Origin: an uncultured Oleiphilus sp.
Lineage (GTDB): Bacteria > Pseudomonadota > Gammaproteobacteria > Pseudomonadales > Oleiphilaceae
NCBI GenBank assembly: GCA_913020045.1
Contig: CAJWBE010000007.1
Location: forward strand, 1 to 64,000
Length of the DNA: 64,000 nucleotides
Direction of reading: 5' to 3'
This document shows, piece by piece, positions 29,192 to 38,500 of this stretch; within the stretch, counting starts at the first letter, position 1, and the number at the start of each line of letters is the position of its first letter. The notes under the pieces were generated by a model that saw only the letters and a list, made by a program, of their open reading frames with translations, was not told the DNA's origin and made no database searches. The translations under genes were made by a program, and so were the position numbers.

Positions 29192-32041
29192 TTAGCTTTC
29201 GTCAGACTTTTCTGCTGAAGCTTTTGGCTCTGCAGCGGTTGCCGTGACGGGCGCTTTCTGCTCGGCCGGTGCGCTTGTGGCTTCAGCGGGTGCTTTAGCC
29301 TTCTTTGCAGCAGGCTTTTTTGGTTTATCAGCAGGCGCTTTCGCTGCTTCCGCCGCAGGCTGTGCATTGTCGTCTTTGCCAGGCGCTCTTGGGTCATTAT
29401 GAGCGCGTGCATCTGCAGGCTTACGACGTCTGCGAGTACGTGCAGGTTTATCTTCTTTGCTCGTTTCCGCTTTCTCGCTTTCAGCTTTTGCCGGTGCGTT
29501 TTCCGTTTTCTTGGCAGGCTCGGTTTTCGCGGTAGCTTCAGGCTTAGGCGTCGAAACTTCGGCTTTAGCAGCCGGTGCTGCTTCTGCTTTCGGTGTCGGA
29601 GCTATTGGTGCTTGCGAGCTTGCTGCTGGCGCTTCTTGCGTTGCGCTAGGCTTGTCCGTTGCGACGGTATCAGCTTTTTGAGCTGGTCTACGGTTGCGTG
29701 AGCGACGAGTGCTACGAGGCTTTGCCTCTTCGCTTGCAGGTGCTACGTTTCCATTGACTTCTGGCGCTGCTTTAGGCTCTTGCTCAATGGCATTACCTTT
29801 CTCGATTTTCTCAGCAGGTTTTTGACTGGTCTTTGGCTGATCGGCCGCTGGCGCAGTTGACGCTGATTCAACGATAAGGTTAGAGGTGTTAGCTTCTACT
29901 GTCTCCGTTGGTTTTTGCTTTTCTTCATATTTACGCGTGCTGCCGCCACTATTATTGCGGTTACGACGAGGACGTTTATTCTCATCGCGATTGGCAGAGT
30001 TACGATCGTCATTGCGGTCGTTGTTGCGATTGCGGTTACTGTTCTCTGATCGAGTTTTGTCACGGTTCTCGTTGCGATTCTCGTTTCTGTTCTCGTTTCT
30101 ATTCCCATTACGGTTTTGATTGCCGCCGCGGTTGTCATTACGGCGACCATCGTTGCTGCCGCTTCGTTGGCGGTTATCCGAAGAGTTTCCTTCGTTAGAC
30201 GAGTTATGTTTATTGCGTGGTTTGTTCTGCCCGCGATCATTGCGGTTAGAGCGGTCGCCTTGGGGGCGCTTGTTACCCTGTGGGCGAGCCGAACTATTTG
30301 AACGTGCTGGCGGCTTGCTGGCAGGTGCTTCTGGCTCTTCAGAGCCAAACATAGATGCAAGCTTAGATGTTAGCTTTTTGATTAGGCCTTTTTCTTCTAC
30401 TGTCGGTGCTGCTGAGGCGGTAGGAGCTGTTGGTGCTGGCGTGCTATGCGTGATGGTCTTAACAGCGGCTTCTTCACGCACTACTTCGCGGAAAGTTGCT
30501 GGCGTACTGTTGTGCTCTTCACCTTGATCAGATTGAATCATGTAGCTGACAGGGCCGTCGCTGCCGTCAGACTCATCTTCACGTAGTCTGCGAACTTCAA
30601 AGTGCGGCGTATCCATGTCTTCGTTAGGCACGATGACAACGTTTACTGCTTGGCGACGTTCAATGTCTACAATTTGCTTACGTTTTTCATTCAGCAAAAA
30701 CGTAGCGACAGGAACGGGCATAATCGCCTGTATTGACCCAGTTTTTTCTTTGGAAGACTCCTCAAAGATAAGGCGCATAATCGACAGAGCAAGAGATTCG
30801 ATATCCCGAATCGTACCTTGTCCGCTACAGCGAGGACATACTTGCGAGCGAGTCTCACCAAGAGACGGGCGAAGTCGCTGGCGTGACATTTCTAGCAAGC
30901 CGAAACGTGATATTTTGCCAACCTGTACACGAGCGCGGTCTAGTTCAAGCGCTTTGCGGATACGGTTTTCGACTTCGCGTTGATTCTTTGGTGGGCCCAT
31001 ATCGATGAAGTCGATAACGATTAGTCCACCGATATCACGTAAACGAAGTTGGCGAGCAATTTCGTCTGCAGCTTCTAAGTTTGTTTGAAGTGCGGTTTCT
31101 TCGATATCGCTGCCTTTGGTCGCGCGAGCAGAGTTGATGTCGATAGAGACCAGTGCTTCCGTTGGGTCAATGACCACGGAGCCACCAGATGGCAGTTTTA
31201 CTTCACGTTGGAACGCCGTCTCGATTTGAGCTTCGATTTGATATCGGCTGAAAAGAGGCACTTCGTCTTGATAAAGCTTTATCTTACTTTCGTATGCCGG
31301 CATCACTGCTTTAACAAAATTCACAACATCTTCATATACCAGTGGCGCATCAACCATGACTTCGCCAATGTCTTGGCGAAGGTAGTCGCGTATTGCGCGG
31401 ATAATAACGTTGCTTTCTTGGTAGATCAGGAATGGCGCGCGTCGTGTTTCAGCGGCATTGGTGATTGATTCCCAAAACTGTAGAAGGTAGTCGAGGTCCC
31501 ATTGAAGCTCCTCGGTGCTTCGCCCAACCCCGGCGGTACGCACGATCGCGCCCATATTTTTTGGGGTTTCAAGGCCTGACATTGCATCCTTGAGTTGGCT
31601 TCTATCTTCGCCTTCGATGCGGCGCGATATGCCACCTGCGCGGGGGTTATTTGGCATTAGCACCAAATAACGTCCAGCGAGACTGATAAACGTTGTAAGT
31701 GCTGCACCTTTGTTGCCACGCTCTTCTTTATCAACTTGAACGATAAGCTCTTGGCCTTCATCCAATGCGTCTTTGATATTTACGCGGCCTTTGCCTGCAG
31801 AGGCTTTGAAGTATTCTTTAGATATTTCTTTAAGGGGCAAGAAGCCGTGACGGTCTGCGCCAAAGTCTACAAATGCAGCTTCTAAACTAGGCTCAATGCG
31901 AGTAATTTTGCCTTTATAGATGTTGGCTTTCTTCTGCTCGCGAGAACCAGCTTCGATGTCGAGGTCGTAGAGTTTTTGTCCGTCTACTAGGGCTACACGC
32001 AACTCTTCGCTTTGAGTTGCGTTGATTAGCATTCTTTTCAT
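29192..32041 (-). CDS. rne: Ribonuclease E
   Basis: The open frame runs up to 32161, but RNase E begins [21 protein letters not shown], so the start is the ATG at 32041 (949 residues). This endonuclease initiates mRNA decay and processes rRNA and tRNA. The catalytic half has an S1 domain (about 35-120), the DNase I-like site with metal-binding aspartates in VSIDINS and IVIDFIDM, and the zinc-link CPRCSGQG. The remaining ~430 residues are the disordered degradosome scaffold: an Arg/Asn-rich RNA-binding stretch with 4-residue RNEN repeats, then Ala/Lys/Pro-rich sequence. A >300-nt leader upstream fits autoregulation. Confidence 0.97.
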   Translation of the reverse strand: MKRMLINATQSEELRVALVDGQKLYDLDIEAGSREQKKANIYKGKITRIEPSLEAAFVDFGADRHGFLPLKEISKEYFKASAGKGRVNIKDALDEGQELIVQVDKEERGNKGAALTTFISLAGRYLVLMPNNPRAGGISRRIEGEDRSQLKDAMSGLETPKNMGAIVRTAGVGRSTEELQWDLDYLLQFWESITNAAETRRAPFLIYQESNVIIRAIRDYLRQDIGEVMVDAPLVYEDVVNFVKAVMPAYESKIKLYQDEVPLFSRYQIEAQIETAFQREVKLPSGGSVVIDPTEALVSIDINSARATKGSDIEETALQTNLEAADEIARQLRLRDIGGLIVIDFIDMGPPKNQREVENRIRKALELDRARVQVGKISRFGLLEMSRQRLRPSLGETRSQVCPRCSGQGTIRDIESLALSIMRLIFEESSKEKTGSIQAIMPVPVATFLLNEKRKQIVDIERRQAVNVVIVPNEDMDTPHFEVRRLREDESDGSDGPVSYMIQSDQGEEHNSTPATFREVVREEAAVKTITHSTPAPTAPTASAAPTVEEKGLIKKLTSKLASMFGSEEPEAPASKPPARSNSSARPQGNKRPQGDRSNRNDRGQNKPRNKHNSSNEGNSSDNRQRSGSNDGRRNDNRGGNQNRNGNRNENRNENRNENRDKTRSENSNRNRNNDRNDDRNSANRDENKRPRRNRNNSGGSTRKYEEKQKPTETVEANTSNLIVESASTAPAADQPKTSQKPAEKIEKGNAIEQEPKAAPEVNGNVAPASEEAKPRSTRRSRNRRPAQKADTVATDKPSATQEAPAASSQAPIAPTPKAEAAPAAKAEVSTPKPEATAKTEPAKKTENAPAKAESEKAETSKEDKPARTRRRRKPADARAHNDPRAPGKDDNAQPAAEAAKAPADKPKKPAAKKAKAPAEATSAPAEQKAPVTATAAEPKASAEKSDES
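30065..30112 (-). repeat. 12-nt tandem repeats in the rne scaffold region
   Basis: About four degenerate 12-nt units (for example ATTCTCGTTTCT, GTTCTCGTTTCT on the plus strand) encode successive Arg-Asn-Glu-Asn tetrapeptides in the RNase E C-terminal region. Such repeats can vary in copy number by slippage. Confidence 0.8.
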
Positions 32042-32761
32042 TAAATGAATCCGTTTTGCTCGGAATAGAGCAGACGGGTAAGCAGAAAGGAGAGAACTAC
32101 AGCTGTCTGGCGCTACAACAATTATCAGCTTTTTTGCATTCATACGGATACATATCTGCACCCGGAGTATTGCAATCCACGGCCTGAATTCTCAATTTTT
32201 TCGTTGCTTAACAAGGTCTTACTGCAGCAAATAGTCATAGATGAGTATTTAGGCAGCCTGTTCTTGCAACGCTTATAGGTGGCTCGGGTTAGTGTCTACT
32301 AACATGTTGTCGAGTCGCCTACAATAATTTCTGTCTGTTTACCTGAATGCGTTATTTCCGCATTTATACTTACCCCTTTGTCGAAGAGCGGTATTTTCAT
32401 TACCGGATCAACAAAGGGATTCCAATTTTTTTCGTATGATCTCCCGATCCCTTGACTCTTGATAATCTATTGCGGCATGGCCTGCATATAGAGTCATTCG
32501 TGTTGGATGGGGTCAATTCGTTTGCAAGGCCAGTGAAATAGCTTAAACCTGCTTTTTTGATTGCCTTAAATTGTCACTGTACTATGCTTTGCGCCCGCCA
32601 ACGTGTTTTAACGCTCGGCCTCTACTAAATAAATTCGAGGCGATGTCGGCAGCACCGCGCGAATATAGCAGTTAATATCTTGGGCAGCAATCTTTGTCGG
32701 CGAAACCTCCGTTTCTCGCATGATAAGCCAGGCGCCAAGCATAAGGATTATTAGGTAGACG
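32042..32761. promoter_or_regulatory. Long rne/rluC divergent region with a two-part stem-loop
   Basis: This is a 720-nt stretch without a convincing gene. On the rne side it should hold a long 5' leader. A nested hairpin lies at 32374-32418: outer arms CCCTTTGT/ACAAAGGG (8 bp), a 7/5-nt internal loop, inner arms CGGTA/TACCG (5 bp) and the loop TTTTCAT. Its position, about 330-380 nt upstream of the rne ATG, would suit an autoregulatory element analogous to hp2 in the E. coli rne leader. I could not assign promoters. The rluC ATG has an AGGTAG site. Confidence 0.5.
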
Positions 32762-33724
32762 ATGACAAAGCCTTCGGCAGAGGGGCCAAACCGGCCTCAG
32801 GTAAAGCATATAGAGGTAACGCAAAAGAATGAGTTACAGCGCGTTGATAACTTTCTATTAGGAATATTAAAAGGCGTACCTAAATCTAAGATTTATCGCG
32901 TCATTCGAAAGGGCGAGGTGCGGATAAACAAAAAGCGCTGCAAGCCGGAGACGAAGTTGGTTTTGGGTGACGTCGTTAGGGTTCCTCCTATTTATAGTGA
33001 TGAGTCGGCGCAAAAAAAAGTGTTTGTGAGCGACTCTCTCGCTCAGCAGTTAAAGCAGGCGATTCTTTTTGAGAATCAAGAGGTGTTGGCGCTAAACAAG
33101 CCCGCAGGGATTGCAGTGCATGGTGGTAGTGGGGTTCAGCTGGGTCTGATTGAGGCCTTGCGTACCATTTATCCGGATACACAATTCTTGGAATTGGTAC
33201 ACCGCTTAGATCGTGACACTTCTGGCTGTATCTTAGTGGCGAAATCTAGGCCTTCACTCCGGTCTTTGCACCGCCAGTTTCGTGAAGATGAGATAAATAA
33301 ATACTATCATCTGGCCGTATTTGGAAAGTGGGCGAAGCATCGTCGCAAAGTTGATGCACCTTTGCGCAGAAGTGAGCTTCAGTCTGGAGAGCGAATGGTG
33401 TGTGTCGCGCAAGATGGAAAACCTAGTCAGACCATGTTTCGGATTTTGAATGGAACTCGAAACTTCTCTCTGCTGGAGGCAAAGCCTATTACCGGTCGCA
33501 CGCACCAGATAAGAGTGCATGCTGCGTTTAGTGGCTGCCCGATTGTGGGTGACAAAAAATATATAAAAGATAATGTCGAAGAGTTTCATGGGATGGAGAA
33601 GTGTCGTTTGATGTTGCATGCTCGAAAATTGCAGTTTGCTTTACGCGAAGGGCAACGAGTTGAGATAGAAGCAGAGTATGATGCTGCGTTTAGCAAGGCT
33701 TTGTCGGAGATGTCGTTGCTATGA
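32762..33724 (+). CDS. rluC: 23S rRNA pseudouridine synthase RluC
   Basis: The 320-residue enzyme isomerises U955, U2504 and U2580 in 23S rRNA by analogy to E. coli. An S4 RNA-binding domain covers about residues 20-85 (RVDNFLLGILKGVPKSKIYRV), then the RsuA/RluA catalytic domain with Asp150 in HRLDRDTSGC, plus AVHGGSG and GRTHQIRVH. It is divergent from rne, the conserved arrangement, and overlaps the HAD gene by ATGA, so the two are coupled. Confidence 0.96.
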   Translation: MTKPSAEGPNRPQVKHIEVTQKNELQRVDNFLLGILKGVPKSKIYRVIRKGEVRINKKRCKPETKLVLGDVVRVPPIYSDESAQKKVFVSDSLAQQLKQAILFENQEVLALNKPAGIAVHGGSGVQLGLIEALRTIYPDTQFLELVHRLDRDTSGCILVAKSRPSLRSLHRQFREDEINKYYHLAVFGKWAKHRRKVDAPLRRSELQSGERMVCVAQDGKPSQTMFRILNGTRNFSLLEAKPITGRTHQIRVHAAFSGCPIVGDKKYIKDNVEEFHGMEKCRLMLHARKLQFALREGQRVEIEAEYDAAFSKALSEMSLL

Positions 33725-34362
33725 CATATAAAGTAGTAGTGTTTGATTGGGATGGTACCCTGGTGGATTCAGAGTCCCATATAGTCGCGTGTATTAGCTA
33801 TGCGGCAGAGCAGCTGGGCCTGCCATCTTTAAGTTATGATGCGAAGAAAAATATTATTGGTTTGGGCATGCGTGAAGCATTGCACTCCCTTTACCCAGAG
33901 CTAGATGAGTCTGGAATTGTGAAAATGCGAGAGTATTATTCGTCGCACTTCTTTGCGCATTCGACGACCGCCTTGGATTTGTTTCCCGGTGTTTGCGATA
34001 CCTTAGAAACGCTGAAAGTTCGCGGTATTAAACTTGCTGTAGCTACCGGTAAAAGTCGCAACGGCTTGAGCAAGGCGCTTGTTAGTTCAGGTCTTGGCGG
34101 CTTTTTCGATATCGAGCGCTGTGCTGATGAAACGTTATCGAAGCCTAATCCTCTGATGCTTAGAGAAATTTCTGATTTTTATCAGCGTGACGCAAGTGAA
34201 ATGCTAATGGTGGGTGACACGACTTATGATATGGAAATGGCGGCTCGCTTTGGTATGCCGTCTGTAGGCGTGAGCTACGGGGTTCATGAGGTAGCTGATT
34301 TAATCGCTCATGCTCCCGTGAAAGTGATTGATGCATTGCCTGATCTGTTGGCAATGGTTTAA
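33721..34362 (+). CDS. HAD family hydrolase (phosphoglycolate-phosphatase-like)
   Basis: The 213-residue HAD subfamily I protein has nucleophile Asp9 and acid Asp11 in FDWDGTLVDS, motif II ATGKS, Lys in LSKPNPLM and acidic motif IV VGDTTYDMEMA. The cap domain is helical (residues 20-80), as in Gph/PgmB types. The small-phosphate substrate cannot be deduced. The ATG overlaps the rluC TGA, and the S49 peptidase gene follows after 20 nt: an rluC-HAD-sppA operon also known from pseudomonads. Confidence 0.92.
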   Translation: MTYKVVVFDWDGTLVDSESHIVACISYAAEQLGLPSLSYDAKKNIIGLGMREALHSLYPELDESGIVKMREYYSSHFFAHSTTALDLFPGVCDTLETLKVRGIKLAVATGKSRNGLSKALVSSGLGGFFDIERCADETLSKPNPLMLREISDFYQRDASEMLMVGDTTYDMEMAARFGMPSVGVSYGVHEVADLIAHAPVKVIDALPDLLAMV

Positions 34363-34382
34363 TGGTTTGCTTATTTTAGTTA

Positions 34383-35345
34383 ATGGAGAAGGTTTTGGAT
34401 TCGAATAATGTGTCTAGTAAAGAATGGAAGCTAATTGAAAAAATGGTTTCGTCTTTAGGGGTAGAGCAGCGGCGCGCCCGAAGGTGGGGTATCTTTTTTA
34501 AGCTGATCACCTTCTTATACTTATTTGCTTTGTTTGGCTTAATGGCGCAGGGGCTAGGGGACGCTAGTCTTGGCATGTCTACGCCGCATACTGCGCTAGT
34601 TGATGTTCGGGGCGTTATTGCGGACGAAGAGCCGGCCAGTGCTGACATTGTGGTAACGGGGCTTCGTGCAGCGTTTAAAGCCGAGGGAAGTAAGGCTGTC
34701 GTCTTAAGGATTAACAGTCCCGGTGGTAGCCCGGTTCAGTCCGGTTATATCTACGACGAGATTAAACGATTGCGAACTTTGTATCCTGCTAAGCCCTTGT
34801 ATGCGGTAATTACAGATATAGGTGCATCAGGCGCTTACTATATTGCAGCTTCTGCAGACCAGATCTATGCAGACAAGGCAAGCTTGGTCGGCTCCATTGG
34901 TGTGGTAGCTGGCGGGTTTGGTTTTGTAGATACTATGGAGAAGCTTGGCGTTGAGCGTCGTATTTACACGGCGGGACAACACAAGGGCTTTCTTGATCCC
35001 TTTAGTGAAGAAAAAACTGACGAAGTGGAGTTTTGGGGCTCGGTGTTATCCTCGACGCATGAGCAGTTTATATCAAAGGTAAAAGAAGGGCGTGGCGAGC
35101 GTTTATCCATTACGGACAAAACGTTTAGCGGGTTGATCTGGAATGGTGAGCAAGCACTCGGCATGGGTCTTATCGATGGTTTGGGTAGTGCGGGTTTCGT
35201 CGCACGTGAGATTGTACAAGCTGAGGAAATTGTTGATTACACCTCTCAGCCCGACCCCTTTCAACAGTTTACCGAGTCACTAGGTATCGCGGCAGGCAAG
35301 TCAATCGCTAACGTATTTGGCCTGAACTCAATGAGCATGCGTTAG
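34383..35345 (+). CDS. sppA: S49 family signal peptide peptidase (short SppA type)
   Basis: The 320-residue protein has one membrane helix (about 40-58, LITFLYLFALFGLMAQG) with the catalytic domain outside. The Ser/Lys dyad is Ser149 (TDIGASGAYYIA) and Lys201 (TAGQHKGFLDPF), and the ClpP-like loop INSPGGSPVQSG is present. It cleaves leftover signal peptides in the membrane. This is the half-length form (one catalytic repeat) rather than the ~600-residue E. coli form. It is the third gene of the rluC-HAD-sppA run. The ribosome-binding site before the ATG is weak. Confidence 0.93.
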   Translation: MEKVLDSNNVSSKEWKLIEKMVSSLGVEQRRARRWGIFFKLITFLYLFALFGLMAQGLGDASLGMSTPHTALVDVRGVIADEEPASADIVVTGLRAAFKAEGSKAVVLRINSPGGSPVQSGYIYDEIKRLRTLYPAKPLYAVITDIGASGAYYIAASADQIYADKASLVGSIGVVAGGFGFVDTMEKLGVERRIYTAGQHKGFLDPFSEEKTDEVEFWGSVLSSTHEQFISKVKEGRGERLSITDKTFSGLIWNGEQALGMGLIDGLGSAGFVAREIVQAEEIVDYTSQPDPFQQFTESLGIAAGKSIANVFGLNSMSMR

Positions 35346-35708
35346 CTGTTGTTAGGTGATGATGCCTTTAACTATTTTCGTTATTTTTATGTCTTTTTAT
35401 AATAGTAGGCGCTAACAAGATACTCCGCTTTTCGACTTTAGGTTGGTGAGCGGACGTTGTTTTGTTGTTCTTAGTATTTCTCCTTGTTTCAATAATGATC
35501 ACTGAGTCCTTTGCTTTCAGTGATCTGCGTATTCTTTGATACGTTTTCTAATGTTCTTGTTTTTCTGCAACCCTATGGATCGGTTTTTGTTGTGTATGCG
35601 TCGAGTGTGTAGACAAAAAAACTTTATGCTCAAGACAAAAAAAATTCGTTTTTAGCCGCGTCGTTTTGACGCCATACTCCGACTCATATTTTGTTGCGGG
35701 GCATAGCG
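35346..35708. other. Non-coding region with a perfect 9-bp inverted repeat
   Basis: GATCACTGA (35497-35505) and TCAGTGATC (35517-35525) pair perfectly around 11 nt. A second small stem, CGTAT/ATACG, follows and leads into TTTTCT. It could end the sppA transcript about 150 nt past its stop. The rest is AT-rich, with runs of A near 35624-35650; no gene is seen. Confidence 0.4.
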
Positions 35709-36041
35709 GTGTTGAAACTAAAATACTTTTGTTTGGCTAGTTTACTGATGACATGTGATTGGGTCATTGCTGACAATTCAATGAGTGAAATTAATGCCTA
35801 TTGCCATTCAATGTCGATGGATGGGCTAGCGCCAGAAGACGCAGCGAGCATTCTTGAGCAGTGCTTGACTGAGCAACGAGAGCTTGTTTCGTATGAAGAT
35901 AGCTCAGATCAGGAAGAGCCATTAAATATAGATTGTTATGCAGAGGCTGAGACCAGTTTGGATGACAGCGCTGTTGATGATTCTGATAACAAAGCGTCAT
36001 ACGATGAGTTGCTCCAGGCTTGTTTTAATAACCAACAGTAA
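35709..36041 (+). CDS. Small acidic secreted protein with four cysteines
   Basis: I do not recognise this family. The frame is open from 35691, but a GTG at 35709 lies 7 nt after GGGG and gives a normal signal peptide (MLKLKYFCLASLLMTCDWVIA, cleavage before DNS) and 110 residues. The mature part is strongly acidic (many Asp/Glu/Ser) with four Cys set as two similar blocks: YCHS...ILEQCL and DCYA...LLQACF. That suggests two helix-hairpins each closed by a disulfide in the periplasm. It precedes maoP by 26 nt. Small size and lack of homology limit confidence. Confidence 0.6.
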   Translation: MLKLKYFCLASLLMTCDWVIADNSMSEINAYCHSMSMDGLAPEDAASILEQCLTEQRELVSYEDSSDQEEPLNIDCYAEAETSLDDSAVDDSDNKASYDELLQACFNNQQ

Positions 36042-36067
36042 AATCTTCAACAGAAGGATCGCGAGTA

Positions 36068-36409
36068 ATGAGCATAGAGAGTTTTTTGTCTGGCTGTGAT
36101 TTTTATGATGTCATTCATTTCAGAAGAGGATTTGATAGGGCAGGTGTTTTTACGAGGGCTGAGGCAGACATACTTCGTCGCTGTGGTTATACAATTAAGC
36201 GGCTCGGGGCGGGTGAACTCGTGCCGCAGGGTAGTGACCAAGAAGCAATGCTAAGAGTATTGGAAGGTATCGCAGAGCCGTGTTCAGATGTCGAAAAAGC
36301 GTGGGCGAAGTACTTGTTGGCTATCAATTGTAAAGTGTCTAAGTTTAGTGGGCTGTCTAATAAATGGGGCGGTGTTGATTATTCTGAACCAAGTGATGGT
36401 ACCTGGTAG
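36068..36409 (+). CDS. maoP: MaoP/YifE family protein (DUF413)
   Basis: The 113-residue protein matches DUF413: FRRGFDRAGVFTRAEADILRR aligns from memory with the FxRGFSRHGDFT segment of E. coli YifE (MaoP), followed by CGYTIKRLGAGELVP and EKAWAKYL. MaoP is needed with the maoS site to organise the Ori macrodomain of the chromosome; whether that role holds outside enterics is unproven. I saw no maoS candidate. An AGGATCGCGAG site precedes the ATG. Confidence 0.85.
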   Translation: MSIESFLSGCDFYDVIHFRRGFDRAGVFTRAEADILRRCGYTIKRLGAGELVPQGSDQEAMLRVLEGIAEPCSDVEKAWAKYLLAINCKVSKFSGLSNKWGGVDYSEPSDGTW

Positions 36410-36478
36410 TGGCGGCTTTATCTTTTGGTATGACTAAAGATAGTGTTTCGCGCGCGATTCATTGAAGCATAGAGTTTA

Positions 36479-37087
36479 ATGATTGATTTATTAGCAACTT
36501 TTATCATTTTCTTTGCAGTGATCGACCCAGTAGGGACGGTGCCCGTATTTATTGCTGTCACCTCCCGTTTTGATGCGAAGGCTAAGCGGCGCATCGCATT
36601 GGTGGCGACGATCGTGTCTGCCGGAGTGTTGATGTTTTTTGTTGTGGTGGGTGAGCTGATTCTCACCGCCATGTCGATTCCGCTAGCTGCTTTTCAAATA
36701 GCGGGTGGGATTGTCTTATTTTTGTTTGCGTTATCGATGATTTTTGGTGAGAGCAAGCCAGAAGAAGAAGTTCGGATGGCGGAGGATCACCACGAAACAG
36801 CCGTATTCCCGTTAGCGGTGCCGTCTATCGCTGGCCCCGGCGCAATGCTGACAGCGGTGTTAATGACGGAAAGTCTTCACTTTAATTTTTGGGAGCAGGT
36901 GCAGACCGTTGGCGTGATGCTTTTCGTTTTGCTTGTTGTCTATATATTGATGCTCGGCTCTGGCTTCATTGATAGGATAATCGGCAAAAGTGGTGCGAGT
37001 GTGGTGAGTCGTGTGATGGGTTTGATTTTGTCTTCGGTCGCTGTCGCTAATACGCTCACAGGCCTTAAGACGTATTTCAGTCTATAA
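36479..37087 (+). CDS. MarC family integral membrane protein
   Basis: The 202-residue inner-membrane protein has six predicted helices and the MarC signatures FFAVIDPVGTVPVF near the start and PLAVPSIAGPGAM in the second half, reflecting an internal duplication. The Pfam family is called MarC or NAAT; the transport role is unclear, and earlier antibiotic-resistance links were withdrawn for E. coli MarC. It is a single gene between maoP and the convergent maf gene. Confidence 0.92.
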   Translation: MIDLLATFIIFFAVIDPVGTVPVFIAVTSRFDAKAKRRIALVATIVSAGVLMFFVVVGELILTAMSIPLAAFQIAGGIVLFLFALSMIFGESKPEEEVRMAEDHHETAVFPLAVPSIAGPGAMLTAVLMTESLHFNFWEQVQTVGVMLFVLLVVYILMLGSGFIDRIIGKSGASVVSRVMGLILSSVAVANTLTGLKTYFSL

Positions 37088-37171
37088 AGTCTTAGTCAAT
37101 CGGGCGTGTTTGGCCTGTCAGCACGTCGCGTTATATGGTGGCTTGTCCAAAGGCCTTGTCTTCGGTGTTGT

Positions 37172-37747
37172 CTAAGGGATATGAAGCCCTTCCTTTTCTA
37201 GCATGCTAATGAGTCTAATTAGCGGCAGGCCAATAAGAGCATTGGGGTCCTCTCCACTGATATGCTCAAAGAGTGAGATTCCTAGCCCTTCCATTTTGAA
37301 GCCCCCCGCGCAATCGAACGCTTGCTCGTGGTCGACGTAGCGCTCAATTTGATTGGTGCTTAAAGGCCTGAATAGCGTGCGATACGTTTCAATATGACTC
37401 TGCATTGTTTTGGTTGCACTGTTATATAGAGCGATCGAGGTATAAAACGTGACCTCTTTGCCTTGGCAGCGCATTAGTTGTTCTATGTTGCGATGGCGAT
37501 CTCCGGGTTTATGGAGTTGCTCGCCATTTAGCCATGCTACTTGATCAGAACCGATGATCAACGCATTTGGCTCGTGCCCCGCGATGGCCAAGGCTTTCTG
37601 TTCAGCAAGCCTTAGCGCAAGGCTTTGTGGTGATTCGTTGTCGCGGGGAGATTCGTCTATATTTGGAGCGATACACGAAAATTTGATTAGAAGGCGTTCC
37701 AATAGTGCCTTTCGGTAGGCGCTAGATGAGGCGAGTATGATTTTCAT
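37172..37747 (-). CDS. Maf-like nucleoside triphosphate pyrophosphatase (YceF type)
   Basis: The 191-residue enzyme starts KIILASSSAYRKALLERL, the Maf phosphate-binding motif, with NIDESP, the catalytic IIGSDQVAWLNG and YVDHEQAFDCAGGFKMEG following. YceF-type Maf proteins hydrolyse 7-methyl-GTP and similar modified nucleotides. Its place opposite yceD-rpmF-plsX is the conserved context of yceF, which supports that subtype over YhdE. A GGAG site lies 6 nt before the ATG. Confidence 0.93.
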   Translation of the reverse strand: MKIILASSSAYRKALLERLLIKFSCIAPNIDESPRDNESPQSLALRLAEQKALAIAGHEPNALIIGSDQVAWLNGEQLHKPGDRHRNIEQLMRCQGKEVTFYTSIALYNSATKTMQSHIETYRTLFRPLSTNQIERYVDHEQAFDCAGGFKMEGLGISLFEHISGEDPNALIGLPLIRLISMLEKEGLHIP

Positions 37748-37867
37748 GGGTGCTCCAAAGACTGCGTTGTTCAGTTTTTATATTGCCGTGTTCTACCGGA
37801 ATGCTCGGCTTATACGTCAAGTTGTAGGCGGTACGTCAGAACTGTAATAAAAAAGCCGCTAAACCCT

Positions 37868-37896
37868 TTGACAAAGGGGGTTCCCATCCATAGAAT
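37868..37896 (+). promoter_or_regulatory. Sigma-70 promoter of yceD operon, very close to the start codon
   Basis: TTGACA (37868-37873), a 17-bp spacer and TAGAAT (37891-37896) form a near-consensus promoter. The yceD ATG is at 37906, only 9 nt past the -10 box, so the transcript would have almost no leader. The -35 overlaps a CCCTTT-GAC-AAAGGG palindrome. Confidence 0.8.
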
Positions 37897-37905
37897 TGCG
37901 CGCCT

Positions 37906-38436
37906 ATGTCGGATCACTCGCTTCCCAAGACCGTTGACCCTCTTAAGTATGCTGACCAAAATAAGATTTTGGAAGGTAAAATAGAGGTATTAGAGCTCCC
38001 GCGTTTGGTGGAAGTGCTAGCAGGCGATGCTGGGACAGTGGAAGTTAGTTTAGAGTTTGACCGAGATGAACAGCGCCTTCGAATCCTTAAGGGTCAGCTA
38101 GATACACAAGTTGAAATGACTTGTGAGCGATGCTTGGATGTGGTGCCAAAAACGATTCATACAGAGTTTACGCTCGGAATCGTTTTGACTGACGAAGATG
38201 CGAAACAGTTGCCTGGGCGTTATGAGCCGTTGCTGGTAGATCCAGAAACGCTTGAATTGCGCGAGGTGATTGAAGAAGAATTAATACTCAGCTTGCCTAT
38301 GTTTGCTTATCACGAATCATGTTCGGGTGAGTATGAACAACAGGATGATGGCAGTGCTGAAGAGTTAGATGCAGAACCTGCTAGCGAGCGAAAAAACCCG
38401 TTTAGTGTGTTGTCTGACTTAAAATTGAAGAAATAA
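37906..38436 (+). CDS. yceD: YceD family 23S rRNA accumulation protein (DUF177)
   Basis: The 176-residue acidic protein matches YceD: PKTVDPLKYADQ at the N-terminus, then the Cys-x2-Cys pair in MTCERCLDVVP and an acidic C-terminal half ending in the basic NPFSVLSDLKLKK. It is linked to 23S rRNA accumulation and is almost always upstream of rpmF, as here (64 nt). No ribosome-binding site is visible before ATG, and the promoter sits so close that the mRNA is probably leaderless. Confidence 0.93.
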   Translation: MSDHSLPKTVDPLKYADQNKILEGKIEVLELPRLVEVLAGDAGTVEVSLEFDRDEQRLRILKGQLDTQVEMTCERCLDVVPKTIHTEFTLGIVLTDEDAKQLPGRYEPLLVDPETLELREVIEEELILSLPMFAYHESCSGEYEQQDDGSAEELDAEPASERKNPFSVLSDLKLKK

Positions 38437-38500
38437 TTGAATAACAGCGCGGGACTAATTTCTCGTGCTGTTGTTTTGAGCTTAGAGTTAGGAGAATGTT

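Noticed and set aside
29896-30527. Several long plus and minus frames inside rne
   Set aside because: The scaffold region is repetitive and stop-poor in several frames; RNase E identity over the full length explains the locus.
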